The translations under genes were made by a program, and so were the position numbers. Of a stretch of 64,000 bases of DNA, positions 11,628 through 20,689 are shown in pieces. The stretch covers positions 1,200,001 through 1,264,000 of the forward strand of contig BSBK01006347.1 of the NCBI GenBank assembly GCA_027943335.1. Reading direction: 5' to 3'. Positions within the stretch are counted from its first letter, which is position 1. Each line of letters starts with the position of its first letter. The DNA comes from Chamaecyparis obtusa (lineage: Eukaryota > Streptophyta > Pinopsida > Cupressales > Cupressaceae). The notes beneath the pieces were generated by a model. That model was given only the letters and a program-made list of their open reading frames with translations, ran no database searches and was not told the DNA's origin.

Positions 11628-12375
11628 GACTAATGTGTGATCGATTTGGGAACACATGTAGTCAAAGAATGAAGTTGCAATGTGAAATCGATCTGGGATC
11701 ACAAAACAAATCAGATATGAGGTCGATTTGGGATCACATCTGGACAAACATAAACAAAAGCTTAGACCAACAGCGTCGCTGCTAGGTGCAAATCAAGCTT
11801 TAGACAAAACTATCACCGTTGCTGCTAGGCAATAATCAAAAAATGGGAGATAAGAATCTCAAATTTTGAGCAAAAGCTCATAAAAGATGTCTGAATCAGG
11901 AAAATCAAGGAATCAGGGATGAGAATCCCATAGATACTGCCCCCTCGGAATCAAAATCGAAATCATAAAGAGGAGAACAGCGAATTGATAAAGATTTGAT
12001 CAAATCAGCATCTAATGTAAGGGTCAAATAGGTTAACCATTAGGCAATAGAACATGCCCCAGTCTGACTGGAAAGATGCAGTCGAACGTGAGAAATGAGG
12101 GAATGGAATGAATATGAATGAAAGACTAGAAGTTTTGGAAGACATGAAAAGGAAGGAATGACAATGCCCCAACAAAGATCGAAAAATTAGGCCTCAAAAG
12201 ATCAGCCAACTGCGCAGAAGAAGGGAAAATTTTGAAACATAATTTTGACTATCAAGATGACTTCGGATTTCGATTTCAAGTCCGAAAATGGATCCAGGAC
12301 GTTGAAATTAGCTAGGGGTGCAATTTTTGCGCAATTTCGAGGTGTTTTGAAAATGAGGTCAAAAAGTCAAAAGAC
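11628..12375. other. R2 3' region between polypurine tract and PMD promoter
   Basis: No gene. It contains three copies of a short repeat around TCGAT(T/C)TGGGATCACA (near 11640, 11687 and 11721) and a pair of GTCGCTGCTAGG / GTTGCTGCTAGG repeats near 11774 and 11818. Read on the plus strand it is the upstream region of the PMD gene, so these repeats could be promoter elements. That role is inference. Confidence 0.5.
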
Positions 12376-12383
12376 TATAAAAG
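12376..12383 (+). promoter_or_regulatory. TATA box of the antisense PMD gene
   Basis: TATAAAAG on the plus strand, 81 bp before the ATG at 12457, which leaves room for a short leader. It implies that the PMD gene has its own promoter, opposite in direction to the retrotransposon transcript. Confidence 0.65.
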
Positions 12384-12543
12384 GGGTCAAAATGTCATTT
12401 TCAAAAATCATTTGTCTTTTAGCGATTTGAGAATTTCAGAGCTTTAGAGAGAGAAAATGGCCCAGCAAGTAGGAGTTCCCGTCCACAGGCATCGATTCGA
12501 GCGCACCCGGTTGCACAACCGGCCACCACATTATCCTGCCCCG

Positions 12544-13001
12544 GTATGTTTTTGAAAAACTCGATCTTGTTGGTCATTTTTAGCATTTAATAGCACGTTT
12601 TTTCAAATTTTAAATTTCAAAATTTTTTCTTAGACGAAATATCGCGTGATACTTTAGAAGTATCGCGCTCTTTGGGGAGAAGTATCGTGCGATACTTCGC
12701 GTGCCCCAAAAGTATCGCGCGACCTTAGACACCAGTATCGCATGATACTGGGCGAAAGATCGCGCGATACTGGGCGAAGTATCGCGCGATATAAGGTTTA
12801 TCACCCCACTATAAGGAGAAGTATCGCGCGATACTTCTCTAGAAAAGGAATATCGCCCAGCATAAAATATTGATTTTTAATGCATTTTTGAGCAAAAATG
12901 ACATGGGTCTAGACAATGTTACATTTTTAAGATGTTTTATACTGAGTTTTTGGACATCCATCATGATATGTGCTAACAACGGGCTTGGTTTTGGCTTGCA
13001 G
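12544..13001 (+). other. PMD gene intron 1, holding palindrome array A
   Basis: Donor CCCCG|GTATGT and acceptor TTGGCTTGCAG. Phase is 0 on both sides and the reading frame is preserved. Its 458 bp contain the ATCGCGCGAT-type palindrome cluster at 12641-12858, so the motif array is transcribed with the PMD gene and removed by splicing. Confidence 0.7.
12641..12858. repeat. Palindrome array A (AGTATCGCGCGATACT type)
   Basis: About eight matches to the palindrome within 220 bp. The best copies are at 12817-12838 (AGAAGTATCGCGCGATACTT and on), 12776-12792, 12758-12770 and 12681-12696 (GTATCGTGCGATAC). Degenerate copies include 12733-12750 (GTATCGCATGATAC) and half-sites at 12661 and 12851. Spacing is irregular at roughly 20-45 bp, so it is a cluster of sites, not a strict tandem repeat. 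Confidence 0.85.
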
Positions 13002-13274
13002 GAGGTTTTTCTGGCGCTCATCATCAGAGCACCGAAGGTGACAGGATTACGGTGTGTCCGAGATCTGGATGATCCGGGCAATACCGACCTCAGGGCGATG
13101 GGATTCCGGTATCTGTTGAGGTACCCATATATCCGAGCAGACCATGGGTTGTTGACTGCGCTGGTCGAGAGATGGCATAGCGAGCACAACACCTTCCACC
13201 TTCCTACAGGTGAGGCATCCATCACACTGGAGGATGTCTATAGGATCCTCCGAGTTCCATGCCACGGAGAGCCT

Positions 13275-13361
13275 GTAAGTATAATCATGTTTTTGAGATA
13301 GTCATGTAAAATGTAATGTTTCCAAAAGATGAAAACTAACATGATTTATGTGTTGTTACAG
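13275..13361 (+). other. PMD gene intron 2
   Basis: Donor GAGCCT|GTAAGT and acceptor TTGTTACAG, 87 bp, phase 0. It splits the PMD just after the conserved GEP. Removal joins a continuous PMD reading frame. Confidence 0.8.
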
Positions 13362-14798
13362 GTATACTATGATCAGGATGCCACTGAGGGGTGTCGATTG
13401 ATTCAGGAGATGTTTCAGGATGTGACTATCCTGGACAGGCATGTCAGCTGGGAGCGACTGCTTGATGATTTTGGCAGAGATTATCCAGTGCCATGCATTG
13501 TGGCATCTATCATCTCACAGATCCTGATGACTGATCGCAGTCAGAAGGGATTCCCGTTTGGATGGGGCAGGTTACTGGTAGACTTGGTAGGTAGGCCCCG
13601 ACGGATGGCATGGGGGCCTGCGATCCTGGCAGAGATGTATCATGAGCTGCACGAGATCGTCTACAGGGATGGTCGGACATGGGCATGCGGTGCCATCCTG
13701 GCACAGGTATGGGCATGGGAGCACATTGCTATGGTGCGCCCCAGGGTTCAGCCGAGGGAGAGGAGGTACCCCTACATTTATAGGTACATCAGGTTTATAT
13801 CACATGCCCATTTTGGGGATGTGACCTATTACAGATGGATTCTGGATGAGATAGCCTCATTCACATGGAGGCCATACAGGGAGGTTGAGGTTTGGGGAAA
13901 TGCCACAGATGAGTTGAGCTACATGCTGTGCAGTCAGCCACTGGTAGGTCGATATGCGGAGATTGTAGAGAGATTCTGCATCACTCGGGTGTGGCGGCAG
14001 TTTGGGAGGCAGCAGTGAGTCTCGATAGAGACTACTACATATGCCAGGGCTAGGGATGAGGAGGGGCATGGGTGGCTACCTATGCTAGATTATCAGTAGG
14101 CTGTCGCAGAGACAGCAGCTATCAGGAGTGAGCCTTGGGATTATTTCCCAGATGTGGCAGACGCAGGGGCTGATGGAGCCTACAGAGCAGAGCGGCGGAG
14201 GGTACCATTCCCTTGATTTACAGTACCAGATGCACAAATACCAGCGCCAGGAGGAGATGGAGGAGACGGAGGGGACGGAGGGGATGGAGGAGGGGAGGGA
14301 GGGGATGGAGGAGATGGTAGGAGGGGGAGAGGGAGGAGGATGGAGAGAGGAGAGAGGTCGAGATAAGGTGGCCAGAAATGGTCACGGGGACAGCGGTCAG
14401 TGACACCTGAAGAGGAGGCGAGACCAGCTCGCCGGAAGGCAAAGGCACAGTAGGAGCAGCCTGCGGGGGGAGAGGACCTGAGAGCCCAGATACAGGCTCA
14501 GGAGGTAGAGATACAGCAGCTGCAGACCACTATAGCTGTGAGAGATCAGCAGCTCCTGGATCTGAGGGCAGAGCGGGATCAGTAGATAGCTGATCTCAGA
14601 GCAGAGATAGCACGCCGTGAGGCGATGGCACAGGTCGAGGCACTAGAGCTTCGACGAGAGTCAGCGAGAGCTGCCTATTATCACGGATTATATCTGCAGG
14701 CCGTCCCAGAGGGTGAGAGAGCACCATCATACTCTCAGTGGGCAGGGGTATCAGACGTGGTACTCGATAGGAGAGTTATGCCTCCTCCACCACCATGA

Positions 14799-16409
14799 GC
14801 TCCTCACGAGGGTGGTAGTGAGTCTTAGGGTTAGGTCTTAGATGTTTTAGACATATTTTGAGACTGTTGATCCAGATTTTGGGATCCCATATTGTATTGT
14901 ATATCATGACATTGTATATGAGATTACTGGATGTTCGATGTATCATGTGTATTTGTCTCACTTGTGATGGATGTATCAGTTTATGTATATTGTCTTGTCA
15001 TTTTACTCAAAATGCTTATGTATGTGCTTATGTATGTTCTCTCTCATAGATGTATGTTTGACTCTCATATGTATGATATAAACTTATGTTTCTTAAAAAT
15101 GACAGTTTTGATATGGTGATGTGATTAACCCCTTGTGATGAACAGGAACAGGTTCGAGATGAAAAAGACAAGGAGCGAAAGACATAATCAAGAAGGAGAG
15201 AAGGTGAGCGCAGTCGACTGACAGGTCCACGTAGGATGAAAAGGAGAGCTCTTTCCATATGCCAAATGCAACACTAGACTAACATGAACCTAAAAATGCA
15301 AGCTATTATGAAAGTGGTTGACTTGCAAGGTCACAACGCTTATAGACATCTAATTATCATCATTGAGCGTTATTGGTAGCGTCGTAAGATCATGCAATGC
15401 ACACTAGCATATGAATATGATCTTTATCAGATAGAGATGTGGGAATCTCACCTAGGCATCAAAGACATATAGGACAAGATGACTAATGCAGTGAGATCAC
15501 CTAAATTTGGTATAGCGAGATTATGCTTGTATCAAGACACATGAAAGTCAGGATAGCTAAAAGTATGCACTCGCAAAACAGTCAAGGATAATACCTTGTC
15601 AATCCATAGTGTCAAGTAGGACCAGCATAAATGCTCATGACAGTTAGGATCAACAAAATATACCCACAAGCAGATAAAGAAAGAAAACATGTTCTCATTC
15701 CCTCAGTCTTCTAGCAATGCATCATCGAAAACTTCTCAGGGAGAGATCACTCATCAAAGAAATCCTCATAGACAGCACACAAAGAAAAATAAAGTCATCA
15801 TATCGTCACCGAGTTGATTGTTTAAGTGCGTGTGTGTTGGTCATAGAGTCAAATTCTGAGTATCATATCTACTTAGTGAGAAATATCACATCATATGAGA
15901 CTGTTGGGTAAGACACCTGATAAGTGTTAAGAAACACTCGACGCAAGGGTAGTGTTGAAAAACACTGTTTGGGGTGGTGTTGAAAAACACTTGTGAAATG
16001 TCCCTAAAAGACCAATGCTAACAGTTATGCCCCCTAGACAAAGATAAAGACCAATTCCAGACTAGGCTAAATAAGGTCAAGGCATGATGGAAAGTGGTTA
16101 AGTGTCGAGAGCGCATGCTAACAAATAGGGGTGCAAAGGCCTCAAGTAGCGCCTGTTTCCAGGTTTTCACCACTTGGACTATTTTTTTCATTTTTTCAAT
16201 TTTTTTGCTACCAAGGTGCCTATTGCTAGGTTTTCACCAAGGCACTTTGTCTATTTTTTTTATTTTTTGAATATTTTGATTTTTTTATATATTTTTTTAG
16301 GACTTTATATGCTTTTTAGGATTTTTTCAGCATCATATATCAATTTTTTTGGAATTTTTTTCAGGATCAATAAGATATGTACAAAGGATGCCCCCAGACA
16401 GAACGGGCA
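14799..16409. other. R2 spacer between PMD 3' end and integrase 3' end
   Basis: Convergent intergenic region: the PMD gene ends from the left and integrase from the right. No gene supported. 14850-15110 is T/G-rich and could be the PMD 3' UTR. 16170-16370 is very T-rich on the plus strand (A-rich in the element RNA), with two copies of a (C/T)AGGTTTTCACCA motif near 16160 and 16228. Confidence 0.5.
15922..15991. repeat. Three hairpins of AGTGTT...AACACT type
   Basis: AGTGTTaagAAACACT, AGTGTTgaaaAACACT and GTGTTgaaaAACACT follow one another within 70 bp, each able to form a 5-6 bp stem. They lie in the convergent spacer between the PMD gene and integrase. They could take part in 3' end formation on either strand, but I have no evidence beyond the structure. 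Confidence 0.6.
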
Positions 16410-17690
16410 TCAAGGATAGAACTTCTTGAGGTGCACAATGTTGATGGGATCAGGGAGCTGTTCCCCATCAGGATCTGACAGTAAATATGCACCAGTACCA
16501 AAAGCAGCTGTGATGACATATGGTCCAAGCCAATTAGGTTCAAACTTGCCCTTTTGCTCTCTGTTTTGTTGGTTCTTAGGGTTCTCTCATAAAACAAGAT
16601 CACCTATTTGAAATTCTCTAGGGCGAACCTTCTTGTTGAATGCTTTGGACATACGCTTCTGATACACTCTCATATGATCAAAGGAAGCCTTACACTTCTC
16701 ATCTAGAAGTTCTAGTTCCTGTAACCTCATGGCGCGGTAATCCTCATCTGTAATCAAACCTTTGAGTGAGACTCTAAGGGATGGTATCTCAACTTCTAAA
16801 GGCAATATTGCTTCAGCGCCATAGGTGAGAGAGAAAGGAGTGGCTCCTGTAGGTGTGCGAATGCTTGTTCTGTAAGCCCATAGTGCTGGATTGATTTGTA
16901 AGTGCCAATCCCTACCATTCTTGTGCACTGTTCTATGAAGAATCTTAAGAATGGTTTTGTTAGAAGCTTCTACCTGTCCGTTTCCCTGTGGAAAATAGAT
17001 GGAGGACCAATGTTGCTTGATTTTAAACTTTTTGCATAGGTGCTTTAGGTCCTTATTCTTAAATTGACCTCCATTGTCAGTAATGATCTCAGAAGGCACT
17101 CCAAATCGGCAAATGATATGATTCAAGATGAACAAAGAAATGGTCCTTCCTGAAGCAACAGAAAGTGGTACAGCTTCCACCCATTTTGTGAAGTAGTCAG
17201 TGGCAGTAATAATGAACTTGTGTCCACCTGATGAGTTGGGATGAATCTGCCCAACTAGATCAAAGGCCCAGCGCTGAAATGGCCAATGAGAAACAGAAGG
17301 AATCAGCTCCCTACCTGGAGCATGAATCAGGTTGCCGTGTTTCTGACATTTTTCACATGACTTAGCAAAGGTGACTGCGTCCATCTGCATTGTGGGCCAA
17401 TAATATCCCGCCCTAAGCAACCTTCGGGCCATGGCAAGACCATTAGAATGTCCACCACAAATGCCCTCGTGGATGTCAGCTAACGCTTGGTTGGATTCCT
17501 CCTTTTCCAAGCACCTAAGGAGCGTCCCATCTAAACCCCTCCTATATAAATCACCAGAGATGAGGGTGTGGTGAGAGGCATTATGGATGAGGTTTCAGCG
17601 TTCGGAGTGGGTGAATGTGTCAGGGATGATGCCATCACGAAGATATGAATAGATAGCACCATATCGGGAAGACTCGTGTGTGATAATGGC
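16410..17690 (-). pseudogene. R2 integrase, broken
   Basis: Ty3/Gypsy integrase. The zinc-binding domain lies near the N-terminus (HEGICGGHSNGLAMARR, then CEKCQKH). The DDE core shows WAFDLVGQ, IITDNGGQF and PQGNGQVEASN, so all three catalytic residues are present. A C-terminal strand-rich domain ends in HLKKFYP at the stop at 16410. In-frame TGA codons at 17595-17597 and 16587-16589 interrupt it; both fit a single C-to-T change from an Arg codon. It is one frame off the RT-RNase H region because of a shift near 17700. No chromodomain follows, as expected for Tat-type elements. Confidence 0.9.
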
Positions 17691-19714
17691 ACAAATGACA
17701 CGGCTTCAGATGAGTTAAAGATGGGATGGTGTAGTTCTTCCACCAGGAATTCAAATCTGGATTCATGTGTCTCCAACTGAAGAAGTGAAGCTAATGTGGC
17801 CATGGCGTCTGCAGCTTTGTTCTCTGTCCTAGGGATTTGTTGAAACATCACAAAGGTGAAATAGCGTCTCAAAGAATCAACCATCTTTTTATAGGGTATC
17901 AATTTGTCATCCTTGGTTTGATACTCTTCATTGACTTGGTTGATGATTAACTGGGAATCCCCAAAGACATGTAATTCTGTGATGTTCCATTCTATAGCCA
18001 TTCTCAAGCCATTAGTTAAAGCTTCATATTCTGCAATGTTATTGGTACATGGGAATAATAGTTTGTAAGACTTCAGAATGTTGTACCCATGTGGAGAAAC
18101 AAATAACACTCCAGCACCTGATCCATTTTGCATGCGGGAACCATCAAAGAACATTATCCAAGTGCGAGTGGTTGTATACAAGATGTGTTCATCTGGGAAT
18201 TCCACTTGGACTGGCATACTATCCTGGATTGGAAAATCAGCTAATTGGTCGGCAATAGCTTGCCCTTTTATTGCCTTCCTTTCAACGTACTCTATGTCAA
18301 ATTCAGTGAGGACCATCATCCATTTAGCAAGTCTACCTGTCAGGGCAGCCTTACTAAGCAAGTATTTAAGGGGATCAATTTTAGCAACCAAATGTATGGT
18401 ATGAGCAAGCATGTAGTGGCGCAACTTTTGAGAAGCAAACACCACCGCGAGACAAGACTTCTCAATATTATTGTAATTGATCTCATAAGAAACTAGAGTA
18501 CGGCTGATATAGTAGATGGCCCGTTCTTTCCCAGTATCATTTGTTTGAGCCAATAATGCCCCCAGGGAAGTGTCTGTAGCTGAAATATATAAGATCAATG
18601 GTTTCCCTGGAATAGGAGGCATTAGGATCGGAGGATTGGCCAAGTATTGTTTGATCTGATCTAGGCTCTTTTGACAATCCTCGTTCCAAACACAAGAAGC
18701 ACCCTTATGCAATGTCTTGTTGAAGGGTTGCGCTCTATCTGCAAGCTGAGAAATAAACCTCCTAATTGATTGAAGACATCCCTGGAGACTTCTCATTTGG
18801 CTGATATTTTGAGGAGGTGGCATATCTAGGATTGCTTGGACCTTTTCGGGGTCAACCTCGATACCTTTTACTGATATTATGAATCCTAAAAGTTTGCCTG
18901 AGGTGACACCAAATGCGCACTTCTTTGGATTCAATCTGAGTTGAAATTGTTCCATACGATCTAGAATTACTTCCAGATCATTGAGGTGTGTGTCCCTTTT
19001 TCTTGATTTTGCCAGGGTATCATCCACATAATCTTCCATATTTTTGTGCATCATATCATGAAAGATAGTTGTCATAGCTCTTTGGTAGGTTGCTCCTGCA
19101 TTCTTTAACCCGAATGGCATGACGTTCCAGCAGTAGGTTCCCCATGCACATGTGAATGTTGTTTTCTCTTGGTCTTCAGGAGCTATTTTGATTTGATTAT
19201 ACCCCGAGATACCATCCATTAGGGAATATATGTCATAGCCCGTCGTCATGTCCACTATCATGTCAATGTTTAGAAGTGGAAAATCGTCCTTTGGGCAGGC
19301 TTTGTTTAGATCTCTAAAATCTGTGCAGACACGAATGGACCCATCATGTTTGGAGACCGGTACTATGTTTGAGATCCATTTTGCATAATCGATGGCTCTA
19401 ATAAATCCAGCTCTCAAAAGTTTTTCTAATTCTCCTTTGACAAGTAGAGCTATATGTGGATGCATTTTTCTTAATCTCTGTTTTATTGGCTTGACTCCTA
19501 GAGCTATAGATAAGTGATGCATTATGAGATTCGTGTCAAGCCCTGGCATGTCTGAGTAGGTCCATGCAAAATTAATTTTCTTTTTCTGTAAAAACTGTAC
19601 ATATGCCTTGGTCTCTTCCTCTGATAAAGACTGAGCAAGATGGACTATCTGAGGATTTTCTTCTGTGTTTAAATTGACCGGCTTTGTTGGTTCAATCAAT
19701 ATTGATGATCTATC
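17531..19714 (-). pseudogene. pol: R2 reverse transcriptase with two RNase H domains
   Basis: A 722-residue open stretch after the TAG at 19715. RT spans about residues 75-260, with DFRDLNKACPKDDFPL, MPFGLKNAGATYQRAM and the catalytic YVDD at 224-227. A first RNase H follows (about 365-480). A second, archaeal-type RNase H lies at about 505-640 with MFFDGS, AEYEAL, FGDSQL and NKAADAMA supplying the acidic residues. The double RNase H marks the Tat/Ogre branch of Ty3/Gypsy. In the first RNase H the usual leading Asp motif is altered (YISATDTSL), consistent with the second one doing the catalysis. The last ~55 residues are read out of frame after a shift near 17700. Confidence 0.93.
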
Positions 19715-20689
19715 CTAGAAATAACTCGGCAAGTTATTAAGTACCCCATCCTTAGGTGCCTCAAAGAGGTTTTCACCTTTGGATGCGTCATTTCTTTTTA
19801 CTATTTTTGGTTCTAACACCGCCACAAAGTGGTTTTCGCCATCAGGCCTATTTTTCTTTTTGTCTTTTGTTTTGAGACTGAGGTACTTAATATCAGGCTC
19901 TATCATGCTGGTTCTTGGTTCACTGGTGGAAGAAGCCACGGGTTTGAGAGCATTCAGATAGCAAGAAATTTTGTAATCATTGTGAAATGTGAGGAATGTG
20001 GGCTCTTGGTGGCGCTGAGACCAGTCAATCAGGTCAAAGTGAACAAGGGGTAAGTCAATGGTGGGTTCGATGTTGTTAATGCAAAAGGTGTCATCTCTGG
20101 TGACCATATAATCGGAGTTCATCAAGTCTTCTCCTAAGATACCCGAATTAGGACTCATCCTATCAAACGAAGCGTCGTCTACTAAGGCGATTTGAGGAGG
20201 GCAATCCTCTAGTCTGACACTAGGATCGTTAGTTGCATCGGGTTGGGTACTATAGGCATGGATAATATCCACGTCTAGATCAATTGTTGCATCTAAAAGT
20301 GAATCCCATTCATATTCATGGGTGTCTGTCTCTGAGTCATCATTTAGGCCTCATGATGTAGAAGCCTCAAGGTTAGGAAGGGTTTCCCCCTCTCTAGTGC
20401 TAGTATTGGTACTATCCGTCGCAGCTAGGACAGTAACACTTTCCTTTGTCGATCTAGAAGTCACACAATCACTATCCGTTGCAGCTGGGATAGTAGGACT
20501 ATTAAGCATCAAATCTATGGAATCTCCCCAAAGGAGATTCATGGAGGGCACCCAATCATCAGACACATCTTGTTGGTTGGAAAGATCAGGCGTATAATCT
20601 GCATCACTGTCACTGTCTGTTGTAGCTGGGACAGGGACACCTTTCTTCTTCTTATTCTCAAAACCTAAGCCAATCGTGGACTTGTTCTT
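19715..20689 (-). pseudogene. R2 spacer polypeptide between protease and RT
   Basis: About 325 codons in the same frame as the upstream protease and downstream RT. It is acidic and Ser/Thr-rich with no domain I recognise. Stops at 20690 (TGA), 20351 (TGA) and 19715 (TAG) are each one C-to-T step from Arg or Gln. Ogre elements are known to place an intron between protease and RT; here the spacer is a continuous frame apart from these lesions, so an intron is not needed to explain it. Confidence 0.65.

Larger units (their letters stand above)
12457..14798 (+). pseudogene. Plant mobile domain (PMD) protein, antisense inside R2; core intact, tail with stops
   Basis: Three exons with GT-AG introns, all in phase 0: 12457-12543 (29 codons), 13002-13274 and 13362-14798. 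The ATG lies in AAAATGGC and follows a TATA box. Exons 2 and 3 carry the plant mobile domain: FHLPTGEASITLEDV, then HGEPV at the exon junction, FPFGWGRLLVDL and a Trp-rich WAWEHIAM segment. The core (338 codons to the TGA at 14016) has no stop. The tail reads on in the same frame to TGA 14796, with a Gly/Asp-rich repeat (about 14245-14350) and a likely coiled coil (14470-14680). It is broken by stops at 14016, 14097, 14214, 14364, 14451 and 14583, each one C-to-T step from CGA, CAG or CAA. PMD proteins such as MAIN and MAIL1 act in gene and transposon silencing, and PMD genes are known passengers of transposons. A 338-residue product remains possible. Confidence 0.85.

Noticed and set aside
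12610..12804. Minus-strand open frame with repeated ARYF peptide
   Set aside because: It is a by-product of the palindrome array; the peptide repeats follow from the DNA repeat.
12641..12858. CRISPR-like array
   Set aside because: The repeats are short, degenerate palindromes with irregular spacing in plant DNA, with no unique spacers and no cas genes.
13510..14069. Minus-strand open frames opposite PMD exon 3
   Set aside because: Shadows of the PMD coding strand.
14128..14403. Separate Glu/Gly-rich protein
   Set aside because: This is another frame of the PMD tail. The true frame gives the Gly/Asp repeat and the coiled coil to 14798.
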